Of a DNA stretch of 64,000 bases, positions 9,009 to 17,994 are shown piece after piece; position 1 is the first letter of the stretch; the number at the start of each line of letters is the position of its first letter. Below the pieces are notes generated by a model. The model searched no databases. It was not told where the DNA came from and saw nothing but the letters and a program-made list of their open reading frames with translations. The DNA comes from Verrucomicrobiaceae bacterium (GTDB lineage: Bacteria; Verrucomicrobiota; Verrucomicrobiia; Verrucomicrobiales; Verrucomicrobiaceae): assembly GCA_016713035.1 (NCBI GenBank), contig JADJPW010000011.1, forward strand, positions 67,132 to 131,131, given 5' to 3'. The position numbers and the translations under genes are program-made.

Positions 9009-10127
9009 ATGCGCAACCCCGAAGACCATCGCCATCTCCTCGCCCAGGCCGTGCTGCATGTGCGCAGCCAGCGGGCCACCTCCCGCCGCACTCTGGCGGA
9101 TGTCATCCGCCTCTCACCCACCACGGCGGGGCAGTATGCTGACCAGCTCATCGCCAGCGGTCACCTGCATGAAAACGGCCTCGAAAAAGCCCCCATGGGC
9201 CGCCCCAAGCGATCCCTCACCACCAACGCAGATGCCGGGTGGTTCGCCGGCATCGAGTTCAATGCCGAGCGCATTCAGGGTGTGCGTGTGGATTTCTCCG
9301 GTGTGAAAACCGAGGCCCGCAGCACCACGCTTCCCGAATCCGTCACCCCCAAAGCCGTCATCACTGAGATCAATAAAATGATCAGCGCATTGGCTAAAGG
9401 CACCCCCTGCCCGCTGCTCGGCATCGGCGTCGGCGTGCCCGGCATCGTCGATCCCGTCAGCGGCACCGCCCGCGATTACGCCTTCATCGAAGGCTGGAAA
9501 GATGTCCCACTCGCCCAAACGCTCCACGCCAAGCACGAGGTGCCTGTCACGCTCGATAACAACCTCCGCACCATCGCCCTCGCCGAGCGCTGGTTCGGCG
9601 GAGCCAGTGATCTGGCTGATTTCGTCATCCTCGGCCCGCGCAGCGGATTTGGCATCGCCATCGTCATCGGCGGGCGCGTCGTCACTGGCACCGAGCACGC
9701 CGCTGGTGAAATCGGCCGCTGGCCCTTGGCCGATGGTGGCGAGCTGCACGACTCGCTCTCCTCACCCGCCGTCTGGCGTCGTCTCACCGGCAAAACCAAA
9801 CGCGCCAGCCAGCCTGCGGACCTCCATACCGCGTTCGCCTCCCTCGCTGGTCAACGTGACGAAGCTCGCGCGGCCATCATCGCCGACTACTCCCGCGTCC
9901 TCGCCAGCCTGCATCTTTTGCTGGATACCCACAGCTACTTTCTCCACGGCCCCCTCACCGCTCTGGGTGATGCGTTTTGTGCCGACATCGCCACCGGCAT
10001 GGCAAATGCAGTGCCCGCCTTGAAGGGGAAACCCCTCCGGCTCATCGCATCACGACTCGGCGATGATGCCGGAGCCCTCGGTGCCGCCAGCCTGGCGATG
10101 GAGACGTGGGTGCCTGGGGTGCCTTGA
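9009..10127 (+). CDS. ROK family transcriptional regulator
   Basis: 372 residues from ATG 9009 (MRNPEDHRHLL). Residues about 8-70 form a winged helix-turn-helix (TLADVIRLSPTTAGQYADQLIASG), then GRPKRSL leads into the ROK sugar-kinase-like fold: GIGVGVPGIVDPVSG, LDNNLRTIALAERWFGGA and GTEHAAGEIGRWPL. The usual ROK zinc motif CxCGxxGCxE after GEIG is absent; GGELHDSLSS stands there instead. ROK repressors release DNA when a sugar or sugar derivative binds. It is co-directional with the FAD gene and surrounded by three matching palindromes, so it is the best candidate regulator of the cluster. Confidence 0.9.
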   Translation: MRNPEDHRHLLAQAVLHVRSQRATSRRTLADVIRLSPTTAGQYADQLIASGHLHENGLEKAPMGRPKRSLTTNADAGWFAGIEFNAERIQGVRVDFSGVKTEARSTTLPESVTPKAVITEINKMISALAKGTPCPLLGIGVGVPGIVDPVSGTARDYAFIEGWKDVPLAQTLHAKHEVPVTLDNNLRTIALAERWFGGASDLADFVILGPRSGFGIAIVIGGRVVTGTEHAAGEIGRWPLADGGELHDSLSSPAVWRRLTGKTKRASQPADLHTAFASLAGQRDEARAAIIADYSRVLASLHLLLDTHSYFLHGPLTALGDAFCADIATGMANAVPALKGKPLRLIASRLGDDAGALGAASLAMETWVPGVP

Positions 10128-10133
10128 GTTCGT

Positions 10134-11408
10134 TCACTCCGGCAGCTCCTCGCCGCTCGTTTCAGGCAGGAAAGCCAAGAACACCAGTCCCAGCAAAAAG
10201 AAGCCACCCAGGCAGGAAATCGCCACTCGCAGGTCCAGAGTCGCTTTCATCCATGCGGAGAGCCAGATCAGCACCGGAGCGGCCAAGATGCGGCCCGTAT
10301 TGAAACAGAAGCCGGAACCCGTCGCTCTCAGATGCGTGGGGAACAGCGCTGGAAAATACGCCGCATAACCCGCGTGAATGCCCTGCGCAAAAAAGCCGAA
10401 CACGGGCATCAAGAACAACAGCAGCGTGTAGCTGCCAAACTGCCACGGCACCCAACAGACGATGGGCGTCATGATCAGCGCCGCGATGTGCATTACGACA
10501 AAGGTCTTCTTGCAGCCCCAGCGTGCCGCCAGCGGGCCAAACGCCAGCATCCCAGCCCCCGCCCCCGCCGTCTGGATGAAGCCAAAGGCGATCTTGGACT
10601 TGCTGGACCAGTCCGGGTCTTTGACACCCTTCAGATACTCAGCCGCGATGTCCTGCCCGGCCACCACCACGCCCCAGAAAGTTGCCAGGCCCACCATCGC
10701 CAGCAGAGCGCCGAAAATCGCCCGTGCCCGCCAGCGCGGGTCCCCGAGCAGCTCGCTAAAACTCCCCATGCGCTCCTTCTTCGCCTCGCGGGCGGCTTTC
10801 CAGCTCTCCGGCTCTTTGATGCTCAGCCGCACCCACAGGACTAGCAGTGCAGGAGCTACCCCCATCAGGTAGGCCGTGCGCCATTCCGTGCCCACCCAGA
10901 GTCCCGCCGCCGCTGCGAGCCACAGCCCGGCCACGCTCGTCGCATGAAAGATGCCCCCTGCACGCTCACGGGCCTCCTTTGGGAAAACCTCCGCCACCAG
11001 CGCCGCGCCCACGGCCCACTCACCGCCCACGCCCATCGCCACCAGAAAGCGTAGCGCTCCCACCTGCCAGATTTCATCGGCAAAAGCTGTGATGCCGGAA
11101 AACACCGAGTAAAACAAGATCGTCAGCGCCATCACCGGATTGCGCCCCCATTTATCCGCCAGCGAACTGAACAACAACCCGCCGAAGGTCCCACCAATGA
11201 GGAAGATGCCCAGGAAGCGCTCACCCCACAGCTTCACCAGAGGATCATCCGCCTTCACATCCAGCAGATCCGGCAGCATGTCCGCCCGCGTGAGATTGTA
11301 GATCTGCCCTTCAAACGCATCAAAGATCCATCCCAATGAAGCGACGATCAAAACAAGCCACTGATAGCGAGTGACAGAGGCATACCATGGAGTGCGGGCG
11401 AAAGACAT
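10134..11408 (-). CDS. MFS transporter (metabolite:H+ symporter type)
   Basis: 424 residues from ATG 11406-11408 (MSFARTPWYASVTRYQWLVL); upstream Met codons at 11447 and 11450 are alternatives. About twelve hydrophobic segments, with GWIFDAFEGQIY in TM1, the loop 2-3 motif SSLADKWGRNPVM and GVGGEWAVGAALVAE in TM4, all typical of the sialate/aromatic-acid:H+ symporter branch. It lies in the inner membrane and probably imports the substrate of the cluster or exports its product. It ends 6 bases from the convergent ROK gene. An operator copy lies 52 bases upstream of the chosen start. Confidence 0.88.
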   Translation of the reverse strand: MSFARTPWYASVTRYQWLVLIVASLGWIFDAFEGQIYNLTRADMLPDLLDVKADDPLVKLWGERFLGIFLIGGTFGGLLFSSLADKWGRNPVMALTILFYSVFSGITAFADEIWQVGALRFLVAMGVGGEWAVGAALVAEVFPKEARERAGGIFHATSVAGLWLAAAAGLWVGTEWRTAYLMGVAPALLVLWVRLSIKEPESWKAAREAKKERMGSFSELLGDPRWRARAIFGALLAMVGLATFWGVVVAGQDIAAEYLKGVKDPDWSSKSKIAFGFIQTAGAGAGMLAFGPLAARWGCKKTFVVMHIAALIMTPIVCWVPWQFGSYTLLLFLMPVFGFFAQGIHAGYAAYFPALFPTHLRATGSGFCFNTGRILAAPVLIWLSAWMKATLDLRVAISCLGGFFLLGLVFLAFLPETSGEELPE

Positions 11409-11459
11409 GTGTGTGAATGGAGTGGTGGTAAACGCAAGATTGTTCATCATCTTGCCATA

Positions 11460-11479
11460 TATTGCAATACTGGAATATA
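11460..11479. promoter_or_regulatory. operator copy 3 (MFS transporter promoter)
   Basis: TATTGCAATACTGGAATATA, upstream of the MFS gene. It shares TTGCARTAYTGGAATAT with copy 1 and CAATACTGGAATATAT with copy 2. Confidence 0.7.
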
Positions 11480-11573
11480 TGAGATGGGATTGCCTTTCGC
11501 CATGATGCTCCCTCCACCAGTAAGCATACTAAGCATCAGTGATGCTGATGTGAAAGCTGTTGAATAGGTAAGG

Positions 11574-14204
11574 CTAGCGCGATTCCAGCTTCACGTTGTC
11601 GATGAAGAAGGCTGTCTTCGTGGTGCCCAGGGCACTGAAGAGCAGGTAGTGGGCGTCGGTCCAGCCGGGTTTGGCGGCAAAGGTGAGGTAGCCTTTTTTC
11701 TCACCATCCTGGCAGGTGAAGGAGACCGTCCAGGTGCCAGGCTTGACGGGTGTGGTAGCCGTGGCGGCGACTTCGGGGGTGGCGATGATTTCCACATGCA
11801 CCCATTGGTTGGGTGCGACTGCAAACGGCACGGGATGGCCCTGCACGCCAGGGGAAATCTTGCCATTCTGCCAGCGCACATACGGCCCAGCTCCGAACTC
11901 GCCGGCTTTGTTCCGCATCTCGAAGAACCAGTCGGCACCGGGCTGGGCCATGATGTCGAATGTGACGTGGTAAGTGCCGGACTCGGCCCACTTCGGGTAG
12001 ATGTCGAGCACGGGATCGTAGCTGTGCTTCAAGCCGGGGGCGTCCTGCACTTTGAGGCTGCGTTTGGATGCAAAGCCCACTTCATCCGTCACGCCGATGC
12101 TCTCGCCCTTGTTTTCGGTGGAGTATTTGGCGTTGCGAATGCCGAGGGTGCCAAGTGAGGCGCGTTCAAAGCTCTGATCGACCTTGTAAGGCGGCGCAGG
12201 CCACGGTTTGGCGTCGGTTTGCCACGTGGGATAGTCGTGGCCTTTCGCGGCGAGTTCTTGCCATGCGGCTTCGGTTTTGCGGACTCCGGCCAAGGTGAGG
12301 TCCCAGGGCTTGAAACCGAGCTTTTCGGCTGGTGAGCCGGGTTTGAGGCGAAAATCGCGTTTCTCGATATTTTCGAACATGGGATCAGCAAACCGGCTTT
12401 CGCGGTCGCGGCCCATTTTGCGCCATTCTTCCCAGGTGAAGTGGCTTTTGGTCAGTTTGGCGGGGATATTGCCGTCGGTGGGCCAGTAGAGGTTTTTGCG
12501 GAAGATGAGGCTGTCCTTCGGATCGCCGCGATCAATCTTGTCGAAGAGCTTCCAGTTCCATTCGCCGCCATCGAGCAGTGGCGATGCGGGGTCCCAGACG
12601 ACGATGTTGTTCATGTAGCGGAATCGCAGCCGTGCTTCGTTTCGCGAGGCCTGAATCTGCGCGGAGTTGCCGAAGGCGAAGATGTTGTTCCGCACGGTGT
12701 TGAAGTAGCCGTAGTGCTGATGGAAGCCCGCGTTCCAAGTGTCGTGCACGAGGTTGTTTTCCATCAGAGTGTCGGTGGCACCTTCGTCATTGTAGAGTCC
12801 CCAGCCGCCGTAGCGATGGCTGGCGATGTGATGGACGTGATTGCCTCGAATGATGGTGCCGGGCGAGGTGCCGAGGCCGTAAAAACCGCCCATGTCGCTC
12901 AGATAAGCCCAGCCGAGATGATGGATGTGATTGTTCTCCACCAGCGTCTGCCGCGAGGCCGTGTCGCCATAGCCCCAGTTCCATCCGGCGCTGATGCCGG
13001 TGTAGTAAAAGTCGCCGATGTCGCAATGCGTGACCGCGCAGTGCTGCGTGTGCGTGAAGACCACGCCGCAAGCGCTCGGATGCAGCCGCCCACCGTGCTG
13101 CATGATGCAGTCATCGACGATGATGTGATGATTCACGCGCTCTTCATTGGGCCGGGCCGTTTCGCCGACATATACGCCACCGCCGCCGAGGTCGTGCAGG
13201 TGGCAATGCTTCACCGAGGAGTCCGCGCAGCCGTTTTTGAACCAAATGCCGTGCAGGCCGATGTGGGCGATCTCGCAGTTTTCGAAGTGAATGCCGCGTG
13301 AGTCCTCGATCTCGATGCAGCCATCGCTCGTCGTTGCAGCCTGGCCGTCGTGCAGGCCATCGGCGGGATACAGATGCTGGCTGTATTGAAACGAGATGCC
13401 TTCAAAGCGCACGTCGTGTGCGCCTTTCATGACGATGAACTTCGTCACCACGGGTGCGATGACTTCGGCTTTCGTCATGTCCTCGCCGGGCAGTGGGAGG
13501 TAAAGCCCCTCGCTCTTCGCCTTGTCGAGAAACCACTCGCCCGGCGCATCCAGCGCGGCGCGGTAGTTTTCCATCCAGAAGCGCTGATCCGGCTCGAACT
13601 CGACAAAGGGATACCGCGCCCGCCCTTTGATCTGCACGGCGATCGCTTCGTCGTTCAGCGCCTTGATGCGGCACTGCCCCACGGCCCAGGCATGAGTCAC
13701 AGTGATCAAAACGTCGTCGCGCTCGGCCTGTGGGATGCCTTTGAGCACCTCGAACTGCTCCGCCGGAATGCTGAAGGCGTGGAAGTTCATGTTCTCCTTC
13801 AAATCCGGAAACACACCCGCTCCGACCGCCTCGGTGATGTGGTGGTAGCCTTTGTTCGGCGAACGAGCCAGCGTGGCGCGGCGGCCATTGATCCAGAGCT
13901 GCTCAAACTTCCACGCCTTGTCCGGCAGTGCGGCTTTCCACATCGCGCCCTGCTTGACCCAGCCGGTGATGGGCTTGCCAGCCATGAAGACGGCGTTCTT
14001 GCCGCTCCATGTCACCTGTGAGTCATCTTTGCCGAGTGTGATCGTTTCCGTGATCGGATGCACGCCATCCTCGACGATGATGCGCACGGGTTTCGGAGCC
14101 TTGCGAGCTTGTTCGAGCACGGCGGTGAGGTTGCCTGGAGTGAGTGAGATATCGGCAGCGGAGAGGCAGGAAACGAGTGCGAGAAAACAGACAGTTCGGA
14201 GCAT
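11574..14204 (-). CDS. secreted right-handed beta-helix protein, GH141-like
   Basis: 876 residues with signal peptide MLRTVCFLALVSCLSAA. Residues about 20-120 form an N-terminal domain (VEDGVHPITETITL). Next is a segment like that of glycoside hydrolase family 141: QRFWMENYRAALDAPGEWF and LYLPLPGEDM. About residues 250-560 form a right-handed parallel beta-helix with repeated NxxxH strands (GLHGIWFKNGC, GGVYVGE, MENNLVHDTW). The last about 180 residues look like a carbohydrate-binding jelly roll. GH141 members act on fucose- or xylose-containing polysaccharides; here the activity is inferred. A sulfatase gene lies 24 bases upstream in the same direction, fitting attack on a sulfated polysaccharide. 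Confidence 0.8.
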   Translation of the reverse strand: MLRTVCFLALVSCLSAADISLTPGNLTAVLEQARKAPKPVRIIVEDGVHPITETITLGKDDSQVTWSGKNAVFMAGKPITGWVKQGAMWKAALPDKAWKFEQLWINGRRATLARSPNKGYHHITEAVGAGVFPDLKENMNFHAFSIPAEQFEVLKGIPQAERDDVLITVTHAWAVGQCRIKALNDEAIAVQIKGRARYPFVEFEPDQRFWMENYRAALDAPGEWFLDKAKSEGLYLPLPGEDMTKAEVIAPVVTKFIVMKGAHDVRFEGISFQYSQHLYPADGLHDGQAATTSDGCIEIEDSRGIHFENCEIAHIGLHGIWFKNGCADSSVKHCHLHDLGGGGVYVGETARPNEERVNHHIIVDDCIMQHGGRLHPSACGVVFTHTQHCAVTHCDIGDFYYTGISAGWNWGYGDTASRQTLVENNHIHHLGWAYLSDMGGFYGLGTSPGTIIRGNHVHHIASHRYGGWGLYNDEGATDTLMENNLVHDTWNAGFHQHYGYFNTVRNNIFAFGNSAQIQASRNEARLRFRYMNNIVVWDPASPLLDGGEWNWKLFDKIDRGDPKDSLIFRKNLYWPTDGNIPAKLTKSHFTWEEWRKMGRDRESRFADPMFENIEKRDFRLKPGSPAEKLGFKPWDLTLAGVRKTEAAWQELAAKGHDYPTWQTDAKPWPAPPYKVDQSFERASLGTLGIRNAKYSTENKGESIGVTDEVGFASKRSLKVQDAPGLKHSYDPVLDIYPKWAESGTYHVTFDIMAQPGADWFFEMRNKAGEFGAGPYVRWQNGKISPGVQGHPVPFAVAPNQWVHVEIIATPEVAATATTPVKPGTWTVSFTCQDGEKKGYLTFAAKPGWTDAHYLLFSALGTTKTAFFIDNVKLESR

Positions 14205-14228
14205 GGAGGGGTGGAGATTGGGGGGCGG

Positions 14229-15578
14229 CTATTTCACCCAGATTTCTCTCTCCGTCGCGTCGATTTCCGCCTCCCACGCTTTCAGGCGTGATTTTAGGTC
14301 GTCCATGATTTCTGGATGCTGGTAGCCCAGGTTTGTTCGCTCGCCGATGTCTGCCTCTAGGTCAAAGAGCAGGTCCATCGTGTTGCCATCATTGATGTAC
14401 TTCCATTTGCCGTGGCGGATGGCTTTTTGCTTCCGGTTTGAGCGGTCGATGCGCCAGAAGAAGGTGCGATCCACGGGCTTTCCGCCACCAGTGAGCATCG
14501 GGACGAGGTCGATGCCATCGAGCGGCTTTTCTGGCGGAGTTTTGGCACCTGCGGCAGCGGCGAAGGTGGCGTGCAAATCCATGGTGATGGCCATTTGCGC
14601 CGTGGTTTTGCCTTTCGGCAGTTTGGCGGGCCAGCGCATCACGCATGGCACACGAATGCCGCCTTCCCACACGGTGGCTTTGTGATGAAACAGCGGCGCA
14701 TTGCGGCTGTAGCGCTCACCGCCGTTGTCACTGGAGAAAACGACCAGCGTATTCTCCGCGAGGCCGTTTTTTTCGAGTTCGGCCAAGATCATGCCCATGC
14801 CTTTGTCGATGCGCTCGACCATCGCTTTATAGATGGCGCGGCTGCCGTGGTGCATGCTGTCCTTTGTCACCATGGGTGTCTGTGGTGCATCTGGCGGCTG
14901 AAAAGGCGCATGCACAGCGAGATGCGGCACATACAGGAAGAAGGGCTGCTTCGCATGCGTGCGGATGAAGTTCACCGCACGCTCATTCACCAGATCGGTG
15001 AAGTAGCCCTTGGTCTTCACCGGGGCTAGGCCATCTCGCAGCGCATAGGTGCCATCATAATAGGCGTGCTGGTAATAATCAGCGTGGCCCAGCAGCTCGC
15101 CAAAGTATTCATCAAAGCCGCGATTCACCGGATTGAACTCATCTTTGAAACCGAGATGCCATTTCCCAAAGGCACCCGTGGCGTAGCCCGCTGCTTTGAG
15201 CTTCTGCGCCAGCGTGATCTCCGTCAAAGGCAGCCCCAGTCCGTGAAAGTCCTTTTCCGGCACCCACTCGCCCTTCACGCGGCGGAATTGCTCCACCTGG
15301 TAGCCGAAAGCGAACTCGATGCCGCAACGCTGCTGCCAGCGGCCGGTCATGAAGCCCGTCCGCGTCGGAGTGCAGACGGGAGCGTTCGCGTAGAAATCCG
15401 TGAAGCGCACACCCTCTGCCGCGAGACGGTCGATATTCGGGGTACGAATGTCCGTGGCCCCCATGCAGCCCAGATCGCCATAGCCAAAATCATCTGCGAG
15501 CACGAAAACGATGTTCGGCGGCACTGCGCCGAGAAGCGAGCAGGAAAGAACAGCGAGATAAAGAAGCAGGAAGCGCAT
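14229..15578 (-). CDS. secreted arylsulfatase (S1 family)
   Basis: 449 residues from ATG 15576-15578 with signal peptide MRFLLLYLAVLSCSLLGA. The metal-binding NIVFVLADDFGYG (Asp29, Asp30) is followed by the sulfatase signature CTPTRTGFMTGR, whose Cys69 would be converted to formylglycine. FGKWHLG and VVFSSDNGG (second metal site) are also present. It removes sulfate esters outside the cytoplasm. It lies 24 bases upstream of the beta-helix gene, so the two are probably co-transcribed. The divergent PSCyt gene starts only 52 bases away. No formylglycine-generating enzyme gene is in the window. Confidence 0.92.
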   Translation of the reverse strand: MRFLLLYLAVLSCSLLGAVPPNIVFVLADDFGYGDLGCMGATDIRTPNIDRLAAEGVRFTDFYANAPVCTPTRTGFMTGRWQQRCGIEFAFGYQVEQFRRVKGEWVPEKDFHGLGLPLTEITLAQKLKAAGYATGAFGKWHLGFKDEFNPVNRGFDEYFGELLGHADYYQHAYYDGTYALRDGLAPVKTKGYFTDLVNERAVNFIRTHAKQPFFLYVPHLAVHAPFQPPDAPQTPMVTKDSMHHGSRAIYKAMVERIDKGMGMILAELEKNGLAENTLVVFSSDNGGERYSRNAPLFHHKATVWEGGIRVPCVMRWPAKLPKGKTTAQMAITMDLHATFAAAAGAKTPPEKPLDGIDLVPMLTGGGKPVDRTFFWRIDRSNRKQKAIRHGKWKYINDGNTMDLLFDLEADIGERTNLGYQHPEIMDDLKSRLKAWEAEIDATEREIWVK

Positions 15579-15630
15579 GGTAAAAAGTGGACTGTGTAAG
15601 CAACGTCCTAGATCCACCGTCTTTCCAAGC

Positions 15631-17925
15631 GTGAAACGATTCCTGCCATATCTGCTGCTCGCCCTCACCGCGCATGCGGAGGATGGCGCGGCGCTTTTCG
15701 AGCAGGAGGTGCTGCCTCTGCTGCAAAGGCGCTGCTACGAATGCCACTCGCATGAGAAGAAGATCAAAGGTGGACTGGCACTGGATCTGAAAAGCGGCTG
15801 GCAGACAGGCGGGGACCACGGCCCGGCCATCAAGCCCGGTGATCCTGCCAAGAGCCTACTCATCGAGGCCGTGCGCTACACGAATCCCGACTTTGAGATG
15901 CCCCCGAAGGGGAAGCTCCCTGCGAGTGAAGTCGCTGTGCTCGAAAAATGGATCGCCCAGGGAGCCCCAGACACACGCGTGGCCAAAACCACGGCCCCAG
16001 CAGCCCGCAGCATCGACTTCGAAGCTGGAAAACAATTCTGGGCCTTCCAGACTGTGCGTGATCCGGCTGCTCCTGCCGTCAAGAACAGCGCTTGGCCCCG
16101 GCAGCGGCTCGATGCCTTCCTTTTGGCGAAGATGGAGCAAGATGGCCACACCCCGGCACCAGATGCGGATGCCGCCACGCTCCGGCGGCGGCTCTCCTTT
16201 GACCTGCTGGGGCTCCCTCCTGATCCCAGCGATGCGTCCGATCCCACCGATCCAGCTTACATTGATAAGCTGCTCGCCGATCCCGCCTTTGGTGAGCGCT
16301 GGGCACGCCACTGGCTGGATCTCACTGGCTACGCCGACCAGATCGGCACCTCGAACAATGTCTTTGCGGAGCATGCCTGGCGCTACCGCGACTACGTGAT
16401 CGACGCATTCAATCACGACAAACCTTTCGATCAATTCATCCGCGAGCAGATCGCCGGGGATCTACTCGCCACTCCCACGGCGGAAAGCATCACGGCCACC
16501 GGTTTTCTCGTGCTCGGTGATGTCGAAATCGTCGCGGTCGATAAATTAAAAATGGAGCATGATCTCGTCGATCAGCAGGTCAGCAAGATCGGCACCGCCT
16601 TCCTCGGCATGACGCTGGGCTGCGTGCGCTGCCACGATCATAAATTCGATCCCATCGCCCAGAGTGACTACTACGCCATCGCGGGCATCCTGCGGAGCAC
16701 TCGCAGCACTTACAAGACGGACAACGGCGTGTGGAGCAGCGTGCTCAAAAGCGATTTGCCGGAAAAACCGGCCGAAATGGCTCTGCGGCAAAAAGTGGCT
16801 GAAAATCACCAAAAACGCCTCCAGGAGCTGGAGGCCGATTTAGCCGCCAAAAAGGCCCAAAAAGCCGATGTGAAGGCCCTCCAGGCCGCTATCGAGCACG
16901 CCAAGTTCTTTGCGCCCACGGTGCCAAAAGCCTTTGCCGTGCGTGATGCCGAAAAACCCGCCGACATGCGCATCACCATCCGTGGCAATCCCTACGCCCT
17001 AGGCAGCAGTGTGCCACGCGGCACGCTCCGTGTCGCGAGCTGGGCCGCCTTTCCAGCCATCCCACCGGGCCAAAGTGGCCGCGTGCAACTGGCTGACTGG
17101 ATCGCCCACCCGAGCAATCCACTCACGGCCCGCGTCACGGTGAATCGCATCTGGCAGAAGCTCTTCGGTGAGGGACTCGTGCGCACGGTCGATTACTTCG
17201 GCACGCGTGGCGAAAGGCCCAGCCATCCCGAGCTGCTCGATCACCTCGCCACGCAGTTCATGAAGAACGGTTGGTCGCAGAAGCAGCTCATTCGTGAGAT
17301 CGTGCTCTCGAGGGCCTACCGGCAGAGCAGCCTCACGGATGCGCGGCTGGTGATGCAGAATTCCTTCCGGCTCGATGCGGAGGCGCTGCGGGACTCTATG
17401 CTGGCACTCAGTGGCAAGCTCATCGCCAGTCATGGCGGCACGGCGCTGCCGCTGGAGTTCCCGGAGAATGTGCAGAGCCTCAGTCCCGGCGCGGTGAATC
17501 CACCAGCCTTCAGCTTTAAAAAAGCACGGGCCGTGCAGGATTTTCAGCGCACGATTTTTCTCCCCGTGATCCGCACTGCCGCGCAGCCGGGCACCGCGCG
17601 GCTGCGGGATGTGTTCGATTTCACCCAGCCCGCCCAGATCGCTGGCAAACGGCCAGAAACCATTGTCCCCACACAGGCTCTCTATCTGCTGAATAGTGAC
17701 TTCATCCGCGCTCGCGCCACCGACATCGCGCAGCGCATCACCCAGGCGGAATCACCCACCGCAGAGCGGCTCCAACGACTGTGGATTCTCGTCTTAAACC
17801 GCCCGATCAGCATTGCCGAGCGTGAGGAGGCCATGAGCCTACTCGATTCCCTGCCCGCAGAAAAAGCATGGATCGAGCTCTGCCATGCGCTGCTCACCTC
17901 GAATGAGTTTTTATTCCGTCGGTGA
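15631..17925 (+). CDS. PSCyt1-DUF1549-DUF1553 (PSD1) secreted cytochrome-like protein
   Basis: 764 residues. The start is probably the GTG at 15631, which gives VKRFLPYLLLALTAHAED, a signal peptide; the ATG at 15577 would add a non-signal leader and overlap the sulfatase. Planctomycete-type cytochrome domain with CYECH (35-39), then DUF1549 (PSCyt2) with a second CVRCHDHKFDPI site, a short coiled coil rich in Ala/Lys (about 390-430), and the PSD1/DUF1553 domain (NRIWQKLFGEGLV, PTQALYLLNSDF). Such proteins occur with DUF1501 partners, as here (next gene 69 bases on). The pair is common in Planctomycetes and Verrucomicrobia and its biochemical role is unknown. Confidence 0.88.
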   Translation: MKRFLPYLLLALTAHAEDGAALFEQEVLPLLQRRCYECHSHEKKIKGGLALDLKSGWQTGGDHGPAIKPGDPAKSLLIEAVRYTNPDFEMPPKGKLPASEVAVLEKWIAQGAPDTRVAKTTAPAARSIDFEAGKQFWAFQTVRDPAAPAVKNSAWPRQRLDAFLLAKMEQDGHTPAPDADAATLRRRLSFDLLGLPPDPSDASDPTDPAYIDKLLADPAFGERWARHWLDLTGYADQIGTSNNVFAEHAWRYRDYVIDAFNHDKPFDQFIREQIAGDLLATPTAESITATGFLVLGDVEIVAVDKLKMEHDLVDQQVSKIGTAFLGMTLGCVRCHDHKFDPIAQSDYYAIAGILRSTRSTYKTDNGVWSSVLKSDLPEKPAEMALRQKVAENHQKRLQELEADLAAKKAQKADVKALQAAIEHAKFFAPTVPKAFAVRDAEKPADMRITIRGNPYALGSSVPRGTLRVASWAAFPAIPPGQSGRVQLADWIAHPSNPLTARVTVNRIWQKLFGEGLVRTVDYFGTRGERPSHPELLDHLATQFMKNGWSQKQLIREIVLSRAYRQSSLTDARLVMQNSFRLDAEALRDSMLALSGKLIASHGGTALPLEFPENVQSLSPGAVNPPAFSFKKARAVQDFQRTIFLPVIRTAAQPGTARLRDVFDFTQPAQIAGKRPETIVPTQALYLLNSDFIRARATDIAQRITQAESPTAERLQRLWILVLNRPISIAEREEAMSLLDSLPAEKAWIELCHALLTSNEFLFRR

Positions 17926-17994
17926 TCTGGATGACTCTGCACACCTTCTCACAGCCTGCTGAATGAACCGACTCGTAATACACGCTTTAAAGAC

